A stretch of 64,000 bases of DNA, from NCBI RefSeq assembly GCF_030867095.1, contig NC_081833.1:77319395-77383394 (forward strand). The letters are read 5' to 3'. The stretch is from Alligator mississippiensis. Its lineage: Eukaryota; Chordata; Crocodylia; Alligatoridae. This document shows positions 34,801 to 43,349 of this stretch, piece after piece. The stretch's first letter is position 1. Each line of letters starts with the position of its first letter. The notes under the pieces were generated by a model. It saw only the letters and a list, made by a program, of their open reading frames with translations, was not told the DNA's origin and made no database searches. The position numbers and the translations under genes are program-made.

Positions 34801-35519
34801 ATTTATTGTCTTGGTTATCATGAAAGTTCCTTGTTGCAAAAATCATTGTCTCCTTTTATTGTTTTTGACCTCAGAGAGTAATCCTGCTGGATGCAGTTAT
34901 CCAGCCAGAAGCAGATAACATAGCCTAGGTTTAGGGCACCTTTTTGAGCCCCTTCCTCATGTGGGATGAGTAGAGGGGATCCTTAAGAGGACTGCTTAGT
35001 CACGATAGCAGGTGCTGAGTTGCACCCCTGCCTCACCCCAGGTGCCAGACGACCATCAGGCTACCACCACCTGCATGCAGATTAGTCTGCTGGATTCACT
35101 AGTCCTGTCTGTCACCATTCATCCATCACCACAGGGCTTTTGCAACTTGGTACAGGAGTGTGTATTTTCCTGTGGTAGAAGCCTGTGCATGACTCAGTTT
35201 AATGTGAGGAAGCTGGTGCAGAGAAATGGCAACTGCACAATCTTGACAAGGTGGAGATCTGGGCCCAGTGGGAAGAGAGCCCGAGGCAACAGATGACCTC
35301 CATCTTGCTGTAGCCTCCTTCCACCGTGACAGCCTGACATCTTCCACCTGACCCGCTGCTGAGGACGCTGGGGTTGGACTGTAGTGTGTCTGGACCCCAC
35401 CCTCTGGCCTGCTTGCCATGGGTGACCCTGCCATGAATGTGGGACTCGGGGCAACCGAGCTCTGAGGATTATTGGGACACACAGGCCCCTCCACCACTAC
35501 AAGATCCTGGACCATGGAG

Positions 35520-37650
35520 AGGAGATGGGAAACAAGATATTACAGATTGCATGATTGTAGCTGCAAGCATTATGGTGGAAAGGGTACTGGCAGCTGTTCT
35601 CTGATGGATAAGTGACCGTACAGCCTAGCTTTTCCTGGGTACTTCTTTCAGGAGAGTGGAAATGTATCAGATTTCCATTTCAATCAAAATATTTGTGTGG
35701 TTTTTTGTTACAAACCCTGTTCAAATCCTATTGCTATGTGGAACAGAATTTGCCCTCTTCCCAGGATCCAGCAGCCCAGTGGAGTGAGTGTTCAGTGTCA
35801 CGAGCAGCATTTGGAGGTTGGCTGTGCACAGACCATTTCAAAGCTGTTCTCTTGCTCACAGTTGAATGCTTGTGCTCGTTCACACGTGAAGTTACTGGAG
35901 AACATCTTCCTCTCTGAGAGTGCAGAGAGAATGACAAGCCAGTAGCAGTGATGCCAGCACATGCGTTTTTAAAAGGTACCTTTCTTGGAGGATTTCATGA
36001 CCGGAACCACGTTTGCTTGGAAGTCTGGATTTTGCAACATGACTCTCTCACCGATACTGGACCTGGCTGGTGCTTGGAGTTGCATTGACGTGCTCCCCTG
36101 GGGCTGTATCCAGCCCTCCTCTGCTGAGAGGAACAACTCCAGAGGACCGGCCCTTACTGAAGAAGCCAGTTCCCAGTATTTGAAGCACTTTAAATCCTTG
36201 TGTGTTCTTGTCCCTGGCTGCTCCTTTTCGTCCCTTCACCTTCATCCTGTGCTTGAGCAAATATTGTAAAAACGGCTTTAGCAGTTACGGCAGCATCCAT
36301 GACCTGGGCCCCAACTCCCTGGTGTGTCCACATCCTCAGCTAGAGTCAATGACCCTAGTCCTTTAATGGTAAAACTGTGGGCTTCTTTTCTAATAATACA
36401 GTCCGATATCATACAAAGTGTCTTTATTGATTCAGACACATTGTGAAGCCTGCCAGGCACCTGCAGTTTCCACTGATTTTGGTGTCTGGGGATTTCTCTC
36501 TAAGAAGATTTTTGTGTGAAGTTCTTTTTGCTTTAAGGGCTGGAATCCCAGTGTTTCCCAGCATCCTCGGACCTTGTTTTGAAGGGGACGCTTTCCTTTG
36601 TGACACAAATGTATGTCAGGTAACTTATTCTGGCGCTATTTCAGCACTCTTGTAGAGGAATGCAAGGTGGGGTGGTCTTGAGACATAGCCAGACAGCTCT
36701 TATCTACGTCTCTTGGACTGTATCCCTCTTCTCTCCCCTTCACGTGTTACTCGGTGCAAACCATGTCGAGTCTTTGGAACAAGACCTGTGCCTTTGTATG
36801 CACGTGTTTTTACAGGCAGAGCATCTAGGAGCCTAATCCTGACTGAGCCCTCTAGCGTAACATGCAACAGCAAGGCACCCACAGAACTATTTTGTTTCTC
36901 ATGTCATTGTTGCTTAAGCTCCGGTCATAAAGCTTCCCTGAGAAGGTAAAATAAATAAAATAAACCAAACACCATTTCCTTAATGGTTGCAAATGTTTAC
37001 TGATATTTATGTAGAAACTGTACTTCTCTGCACAGGCAGCATGCAAGTCAGACACCCGGGCAGTGAATACACTTCCACTGGTGCGCTGTGGCCAGTGCTG
37101 CTTATGCTGACCGGTGGTCTTTGTCCCTTAGTGGGCACGTCCCCCCATCTGCTGCTGCCACTGTTGTCTGTTGTCTCAGGGTTAAACAGCAAGTGTTTTG
37201 GAGTGGCCGTCATCTTGGGGACGTTTATACAGTACCTGGCACAGTGGGACTCCAGTCCATGACTGGAGCCCTTGTGTATCAGCATAATACAAGGGGCAAC
37301 AATAACAGATTTTTTTTTCCCCCCATAAATTAGCTTAAAGACGGCAGCACGTTCCCAGATGCAAAGTGTTGAATTTCATTAAGGTGTAACTTTATTTACA
37401 GAAAGCTGTATTAATGAAATACTGTTGTGTTATGTTCATGAATGTGATCATCTAATTCTAAACTCCTGACTAGAGCAGCATATTTCCACTATTACTCTCT
37501 TCTTTAAGATCACCAGTAGGATGTTGGCTACCTGGCAATTACTGCGTACTTCTCATGTGAACCTTTTAATCGGCTCTGGTCCACACTGCTACCAGAAGCA
37601 AGAAAAAAGTGTGAGGTGCCTTGTTGTACTGACCAAAAAATAGCCTGTGA
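35520..37650. other. No gene seen; noncoding
   Basis: Short open frames only, with no domain. Composition is intermediate, with AT-rich text and an A/T-rich (AAAATA)n-like patch at about 36.945-36.966 kb. No transposon ends were recognised. Confidence 0.5.
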
Positions 37651-37654
37651 CACA

Positions 37655-37730
37655 GGCACGCAAGGGGCAGAGGTAAGGGCTCTGCGTACAGTCTTGGCAT
37701 GCGAGGGTTCGAGTGTCTGACTGCAAACCT
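37655..37730 (+). mobile_element. Possible tRNA-derived SINE head
   Basis: GGTTCGAGT at 37706-37714 matches a Pol III B box (GGTTCGANTCC), preceded at about 35-40 bases by GCAGAGGTAAGGGCTCTGCG, which resembles a decayed A box with its stem. No tail or full-length body could be defined. It is more likely an old SINE head than a functional tRNA, because no complete cloverleaf could be folded by eye. Confidence 0.35.
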
Positions 37731-40690
37731 GAAGCCTCTTAACAGAGCCTTTGCTGCGGCACTTGCAAGGATGGTTCAGGGCAAGATGGATGGATCCTGG
37801 CGTCCCGCCGGCTTCTGGAGAAATGCTAGCAGAATGTGTAGTCTCTTGGCTCGGGCTCCTTGTCTCAGCTCTGCCACTCCTCTGTGCCTTTCACTTTAGT
37901 TCAAGCTGTCCAGTGCCTGTTTTAACTTGCCCGTTTGTACACAGCAGGTCTGCTGACCCATATCTCTTTTTGTTTAAGTGGAGATAGAGCCTTCACCTAT
38001 AGAGGTTATAACACTAGAACAGTCCTTGCCACAGGGCCTCACCATGGGAATTCAGCCATTCCCATGGCTGATGCAGCAGCTATATACATGCACATGCAGC
38101 ATGGGCTTCCTCAGGTGCACTCAAGTCTGTTCTGTCCTGTATGCTTCTGGTACTGACCACTTTCCAGTTGTGCATGAAGTGACGAGACCAGTGTCTGTCA
38201 CATATGTGTTCTTTCATCTTATTCCCTGAGGACAGGCAGTGGAGTGGTTTTGTTTTGGAAGTACATGTGATATAGCTACATGCATTTTTGTAGTTTGTTT
38301 GTTCGGGGGAGTGTGCGAGAGAGAGGGAAAGAACTGTAAAAATGCACATGTTGCAATGCAATTTTACAAGTGGGCAGGGGACCAGGAGAGAGAGAACTGC
38401 AAACAGCACATTTTATTATCTGTGTGCGTTGGAGAAGGCAGGGAGGCCAGGGAGAGGTCCATCCTAGACCACCAGGATCAGGCACTGGAGAGGGGTCCAG
38501 GAGGAGGAGGAATGTCTTCCACCGCCCATTGACAGGAGATCATTCACCAGTGGGTCTCTAGTGACTTCAGTTTCGTGTCTTGGCTTGACTCCCAGTTGAA
38601 ATAGGTCGCTGGCTCTTTGTTTCAACTCGATGAGTTTGAAGTTGGCCATGGCTAGCTTCTCTCTGAGTTTGCTCAGGAATGGAATATTTGACATTGGATG
38701 GTCACTGACTGGAACAAATGTATCCAGGCTGGCTCTGTTTGATGGCCGAATCTGCTATTTCAGCTATGAGCTAATTATCTCAGTAAAAACTACCTTAATG
38801 CAGCTACTCATGAATGGCAGATCAGAAACAAATTATTCTGTGGTAAGTCCATGTTTTGCTCAGAGTGGATTATTTCCACACTGCCCATTTTCAGTTTTCA
38901 CACTTACACACTGCAGCTGAAGAAGTTTTAAAAGAAGAAAGAATTTTAAAAGATTGGAAAGTCTTTGTTTGAAAGTTGAGAGTAACTGGAAAAGAGAGCT
39001 ATAATGGAAACCATGATGGAGCCTTCTAATGAGCAGCGAGCAGCTCTGCTTATAATTATCCTCTAATGCTTATGTGGTTCTTGCTTATTTACTGCCCAGA
39101 TAGAATCCGTCGATGTAAATATTAGCCCTGACATCCAGCTGGTAGAAAGGAAAAAAAAGGACCAGGCCGAGATTCCTTGAGTGCGTGCCATTCGCAGCCC
39201 CGTCCCACAACCCGACCAGTGATTTCAGCCAGCTGTTAGAACGTGCTTGCATTTGGTGTGCAGCAGCCCTGCGCTGGGATGGGGCGATGTTGTGGCGCGG
39301 CTCCTCCGGCGAGGCCTGACTGGGCTGGGGACTGACCGGGTTGTGCTCGGGCTGGTTCTGTTGCTTGGCCTGGGGAGGAACTGCATGGAAGCGGTTAAGG
39401 CTCATCCATAGTGAGAACTGCCCTGTCTGTTATTTCTTGAGCTTCCTGTGTGCTTGTGGCTAGCCGGGTAAGTGCAGGATTGGTGTGCACGATGCATGGC
39501 TTATAAAACAACTCTGACTACAAATTCCCCCCAGAAGAATATGGCTTTTTTAATACAGAAAAACATATGTTTTCCTTCATTTTTGTTAAAGTAGGAGACA
39601 AAGTTCCAGGCATTGTCTTGTTCTGCTGTCACACATCAGTTCCAGAGACAGACAGGGAGGGACGTTTGCACTCCTTCTCCTTTGAGTTAATAATTTATCC
39701 TTCATTTTGTTTCTGGATTGTGCCCCACTTCTCTTGTGCACTACTTGCACTGGCCCAGATAGCTTGTTGCACGCATGGAGGAGCCCAGCCTTGGCCGGTG
39801 GTTGTTATCTCCTCTGCAAGGTGAGTTCACAGCCCCAGTGATTTCCCAAAGATTTTGCTTTGCTGGATTTCTCTGACTCCCACCATTGCACAAAGTGCTT
39901 TCAGCAGCACCGTCCCTTATCCAGGCCAAGCACAACTTCACCCGGATAATGCCACCTGATAGCAGCATGGCAGGCATCTGCCAGGATTCCAAGGGGTTTG
40001 TTTTGGGGAGGTTTTTTGTACTTTTATGATTTTAATAGGCTGACAGTGTGTGCCTATGTAGAAACACAGACACTACTGTCTCCGTCATCCTTCTCCTTGC
40101 TTGTGAAACTAACTGTTAAAACTGTCTTAGCTTAAATTGCAGGTTTCCTTAAGCAAAGGCTCTCTTTTTTTTGGTCTGTATTCATACAGTGCACAGCACA
40201 AATCCCAGCCTGGAATGGGGAGCATTTATTAGACTACTATATAAACAATAATACACTGTCCAGAGCTAAAACTCAGCAGAGCCGGGTGACTAATGCAATA
40301 GGTAGTCTTGTGATGCAGGGACAAAAGCCTGAGATAATGAAACATTTTTTCTGACTCAGGATACTATATCTGCCTCCAGGTGGGTGGACACGTTGTCAGC
40401 TCGCACAGGCCAAGTTAACGCACCCGTCTTGGAAGCGGCTGAGGTGTGGATGTGTCAGATGCCTGCTGTTGTGCTTGTGTGACACATTCCAGTGACTGAT
40501 TAAAGAACAAACCAACAAAAACCCAGCAGGTGAGTTTACCTGCAAACAGGCACCTGCACAGGGCCCCTTAATCCGAAACGAGCAGTAGTTGGACTGGTCC
40601 TCTCACGGCCCGTTTCAGCCCCCCGCTAGCGATGGACTCCTGTAGGTGGTAGAGGGCTGGCCTGGTTTAGAGTTGTCAGAGCTCTCTGGT
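37731..40690. other. No gene seen; noncoding
   Basis: AT-rich or intermediate sequence. A GC-richer patch at 39.17-39.40 kb carries a 106-codon minus-strand frame (39405-39085) rich in Gln and Pro with no recognised domain. It is more likely compositional than a gene. Nothing else was recognised. Confidence 0.5.
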
Positions 40691-40739
40691 TTTCTTGGTC
40701 CTTATTTAATTTGATATCTGAGAGATGAATCGAGCCCTA

Positions 40740-40900
40740 AAACATCAGATCTTATTTGTGACCATTCAGAGTTTTGTAGGTCAAAATACAGGATTTGGAA
40801 GAGCCGTCCAGTCCAGGCTTCAAAAGCAGTACCCAGAAACCAGTAGGCAGCCAGTGCAGACTGTGAAATACGGGTCTGGGGAACGATGGGCTGGCGGGAT
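40740..40900 (-). mobile_element. LINE (L2/CR1-like) C-terminal fragment
   Basis: The minus strand encodes SLHWLPTGFWVL and, 15 residues later, LTYKTLNGH. The LHWLPV...LTYKALNGLAP box is characteristic of the C-terminal region of L2/CR1-like reverse transcriptases in fish and reptiles. A short insertion or frame disruption lies between the two halves. The flanks (40.70-41.04 kb) may belong to the same element but are not diagnostic. Confidence 0.55.
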
Positions 40901-41239
40901 GAAACGATCCTATTCTGGGAGTAAAGCATTTAGCCCTTAGTAGGGCCAAAGTATAGTGCTTTTTTGGTATCTGTTGACATGCCGCCAGGTATGTGTTTGG
41001 TGGGAGTCTAATCCAACAACTAGCCACCTGTCGCGCAGACATAATTACCGCGTTACTCTAATTATATCAACCTTTTTTTCCCTTCAGAAGAACCATAAAA
41101 CCTGTGCCTGATTTATACACGGGGTTGACCTATCATTGGGCCCCCCGCGTCTTGCTTGGGTACTTGCGCTATTTTTGTGTATGCAGTATAAAATACCAAA
41201 TCAGACTTTTTCATCAGTTTTTATTTTAGTGTTTTTAGG

Positions 41240-41600
41240 TCATTTAACCCTTTAGGCCCTTTCTCCTCTAAGATTTCCTTATGTCCAGTCTGACGTGATC
41301 TTCAGTTAGTTTGTGCCCGCTGTTTCTTGCCCTCCCCTGGGGTGACTTGGGGCACAGACAGGCTGCCACCGGGTCCCCTCCGAGGCTTCTCTTCTCCAGG
41401 CTGAACGGTCCCGAGCCCGTGGCTCGTGTTCGCGTGGTGGTCTGTCACGACACCCAGGTCTGGTTCAGGCGTGTGCCGGCAAGCGGAGCACGGCCGAGCC
41501 CGTGAGCGTGTCGTGGGTGTTTCTCCCCCCCCGGAGCACTTTGCGTTTCTCCGTACTAAACGTCGTGGGGCTGAGGGCGGTCTGCCCAGCTCGCGCGCCC
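41240..41600 (-). mobile_element. CR1-type LINE, 3' coding tail, antisense
   Basis: On the minus strand the sequence carries a K(R/C)KVLR-like word near 41.56 kb, GPFSLEKRSLGGDPVAACL at about 41.42-41.37 kb, then HKLTEDHVRLDIRKSL at about 41.31-41.26 kb. On the plus strand the reverse complement shows the familiar CTTCTCCAGGCTGAAC block. This order matches the end of CR1 ORF2 of birds, crocodilians and turtles. Decay is moderate, and the terminal octamer tail was not identified. It sits just upstream of the CpG island. Confidence 0.72.
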
Positions 41601-42200
41601 GGCCGGTACGGGCACTGCTGTGGCGTAAGGGCCGCGGCAGGCCAAGGTCTTGAGCTGGAGTTGCCCGCTTGTATTCAGGGGACGCTGTTTTCCTCAGGGT
41701 GAACCTGAACCTGGGTTTATAAGACCACCGTGCATGTAAATCCTCAGGACAATACGGTAAAAAGGGTCCTGCTGCTTTTACATAACAAGCGCCTGTGCCT
41801 GGTTCCTCTCAAACTGCCTTCCAGGTAGGTCTGAGGTAAAGAGCACCGAGATGTTAAGTAACAAGGGCTAGCCTACGCGCACCCCGACACCACCGCCCTG
41901 ATCCTCCTCTCGTGTGTTTGTGGCCATCGGCCGCCTCTTGTCGCACGCTTCAAGGGCGCGTCCCCGCGGTGGGAGCGTTTGTGTCCGTGCGTGGCAGGGG
42001 CTCCGAAGCACCGACGTGCAAGTGCGAAGCAGATGGCTCGCGTTGTTCGAGGCGGGGCAGAGCTGCACGTGAAGCGAGACGCGGGCCGGGCCGGGCCGCT
42101 CCAACTGGCAGCGGACTCCAGCCGGGAGTCGTGTCGTGTCCCGTCCCCCCCCCCGCCCGCCCGGGTGTGTGAGTGGCGCAGGGAAGGACTAGGCCGCTCC

Positions 42201-42214
42201 GTCGCCATGGCAAC
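42201..42214. promoter_or_regulatory. RFX X-box, first of a pair
   Basis: GTCGCCATGGCAAC fits GTNRCC-N2-RGYAAC fully. X-boxes bind RFX factors and are enriched in promoters of cilium and centriole genes. It lies about 400 bases upstream of the predicted start codon. Confidence 0.6.
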
Positions 42215-42245
42215 TCCAGGCCTCTCGTCAGTTGCTCCCCGCGCC

Positions 42246-42259
42246 GTCCCCATGGCAAC
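42246..42259. promoter_or_regulatory. RFX X-box-like, second of a pair
   Basis: GTCCCCATGGCAAC differs from the consensus at one half-site base (R to C). It lies 45 bases after the first, with the same ATGGCAAC half. The duplication makes chance less likely. Confidence 0.5.
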
Positions 42260-42473
42260 CGGACGCCTCGCCGCCTCTCCAGCGAACTTCAGCCCTCTCC
42301 ACGGGCTAGTCCCGCCCCTTTCGAGTCTTCCAGCCAGTCAGCGCGGCCGCAGAGCAAGCCCGGCCGCTGGTATTGGGCAGCGCGGCCGCGAGTTCCCACC
42401 CAGGCCCCAGCAGGGTTGAGCGCCCCGTCGCAGCCGTTGTGGAGTGACGCCGCGCTCCCCGCGCCCCGCGCGG

Positions 42474-42529
42474 ATTGGCCGGGCGGCGGCGGCGGGGGCG
42501 GGGATGGGGCCGGCGGGCTCCGCGATTGG
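42474..42529 (-). promoter_or_regulatory. Two inverted CCAAT boxes
   Basis: ATTGG occurs at 42474-42478 (CGGATTGGCC) and 42525-42529 (GCGATTGGCC), 51 bases apart on centre, both in GC-rich context. They are candidate NF-Y sites, 75-130 bases upstream of the predicted start codon. Confidence 0.55.
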
Positions 42530-42582
42530 CCCGGCGCCTCGTCCGTCGGCGGCGGGGCGGGTGCGGCGGCGGCGGCGGCCGG

Positions 42583-42588
42583 TTCGAA
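42583..42588. promoter_or_regulatory. CHR-like TTCGAA element
   Basis: TTCGAA lies 16 bases before the ATG, with CCAAT boxes upstream. CHR elements (TTYGAA) with upstream CCAAT boxes recruit DREAM/MuvB in late cell-cycle promoters. A single hexamer in GC-rich DNA could be chance. Confidence 0.3.
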
Positions 42589-42603
42589 CGGCGGGCGCGG
42601 AGC

Positions 42604-42717
42604 ATGGCCGGGGCGTGCCGGGCGGCGGCGGCGCTGCGGGCCGAGCTCCACGCGCTGCACCGCGAGCGCCTGCGGCGGCTGGACCGCGCGGGGGGCGCCC
42701 GGCACGACGTGCTCGCG
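42604..42717 (+). CDS. Putative first coding exon, product not recognised
   Basis: An ATG in near-optimal context (AGCATGG, purine at -3 and G at +4) opens exactly 38 codons ending at a consensus donor, GTGAGT, at 42718, in phase 0. The peptide starts MAGACRAAAALRAELHALHR and continues with Arg/Leu-rich text to DVLA, so it may form a short amphipathic helix or coiled coil. The exon sits at the 3' end of the CpG island, 16 bases after TTCGAA and below two CCAAT boxes, as expected for a first exon. I do not recognise the protein. The X-box pair hints at a ciliary or centrosomal role (inference only). A noncoding RNA with a chance ORF cannot be excluded. Confidence 0.5.
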
Positions 42718-43115
42718 GTGAGTCGGGAGCGGCCCGCTGCTATGTCTGCACGCGTCACGTGCGCGGTAGGAGCGGAGGCGCGGAGCGCGTGTCCCGCACG
42801 CAGCGCCTTCGCTGACCAGCCGGGGCCGGCGCTTCGCCGCGTGGCCAGGCCCGGCGCTCGGCGAAGACGGCCGGGGCGGGCGGCCACCGCCTCCGGTGGC
42901 GCCTGGGCCGACCCTCTGCAACGACACGGGGCTGAAGCTCGGGATGGCTCCGGGGCACGGAGACAGGCTGTGCCTCGGTCTCCTACGGCCTGGGGCCTTG
43001 CCGCTGACGCGGCTCCCCGAGCCCGAGCCCGAGCCCCCTGCCGGCAGCTGCGTTCGGCGGGGCCGTGTTTGGGGCGCCAGAGGAAGGGCTCGGTAGCCTC
43101 GCAGCGTGCCGCCAA

Positions 43116-43145
43116 GCCTCGCCTCGCCTCGCCTCGCCTCGCCTC
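43116..43145. repeat. (GCCTC)n microsatellite
   Basis: Six near-perfect GCCTC units at the right edge of the CpG island. Confidence 0.85.
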
Positions 43146-43258
43146 TACACGCGGTTAGGGCCGGGCTGGTTGCGCTCACGAGCCGTCCTTGCACTTGCCG
43201 GGTGCTCATAGCTGTGCTTTTGTATGCTTCAGTGTCTGGTGTTGATTTGCAATGCAGG

Positions 43259-43348
43259 TCAGAGACAAAGAGGAGGATCGAACATACCAAATAAAATTAG
43301 ACTGCACATTCCCTGAACCCTCTCAAATTCCCTTTCCAATAGACAATT
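43259..43348 (+). CDS. Weak candidate second exon
   Basis: After TTTGCAATGCAG at 43247-43258, an acceptor-like site with a modest T-rich tract, the phase-0 frame reads VRDKEEDRTYQIKLDCTFPE and on to IDN, then a TAG at about 43346-43348. This is 29 codons of sensible charged composition in AT-moderate DNA. No GT donor occurs before the stop, so the segment would be a terminal exon giving a 67-residue product, or the acceptor is not used. An AATAAA occurs inside it (about 43291). Treat as speculative. Confidence 0.22.
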
Positions 43349-43349
43349 A

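Larger units (their letters stand above)
31800..35515 (-). mobile_element. Near full-length degenerate non-LTR retrotransposon (LINE)
   Basis: Read on the minus strand, the order is 5' region (about 35.5-34.8 kb), endonuclease (34.8-34.08 kb), linker, reverse transcriptase (33.46-32.64 kb), and a Cys-containing tail (about 31.9-31.83 kb). The recognisable signature is DLTKAFD in RT motif A, preceded by QCGFRPSHGT and QEKC, with a YADD catalytic box. It is shared by an abundant animal LINE group whose fragments are often misannotated as craniofacial development protein 2 or jockey-like polymerase. The clade (RTE-X, I or other) cannot be fixed by eye. Many frameshifts and stops make it inactive. 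Exact ends and target duplications were not found. Confidence 0.8.
41900..43150. promoter_or_regulatory. CpG island promoter
   Basis: About 1.25 kb of very GC-rich, CpG-dense DNA between AT-richer flanks. It has no TATA box, but paired X-box motifs, paired inverted CCAAT boxes, GGGGCGGGG Sp1-type boxes (about 42495-42503), a TTCGAA next to the start codon and a first exon with a good donor. Known: such architecture marks broad, constitutive promoters. Inference: the start of a plus-strand transcription unit. Divergent minus-strand transcription is possible because the X-boxes are near-palindromic. The 333-codon minus-strand frame across the island is a composition artefact. Confidence 0.82.

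Noticed and set aside
37655..37730. Functional tRNA gene
   Set aside because: Only the B box is convincing; no acceptor stem or full cloverleaf could be formed, so it is listed as a possible SINE head.
42289..43290. 333-codon minus-strand open frame across the CpG island
   Set aside because: It is low-complexity Pro/Arg/Ala text produced by stop-poor GC-rich DNA, opposite a better-supported plus-strand exon.
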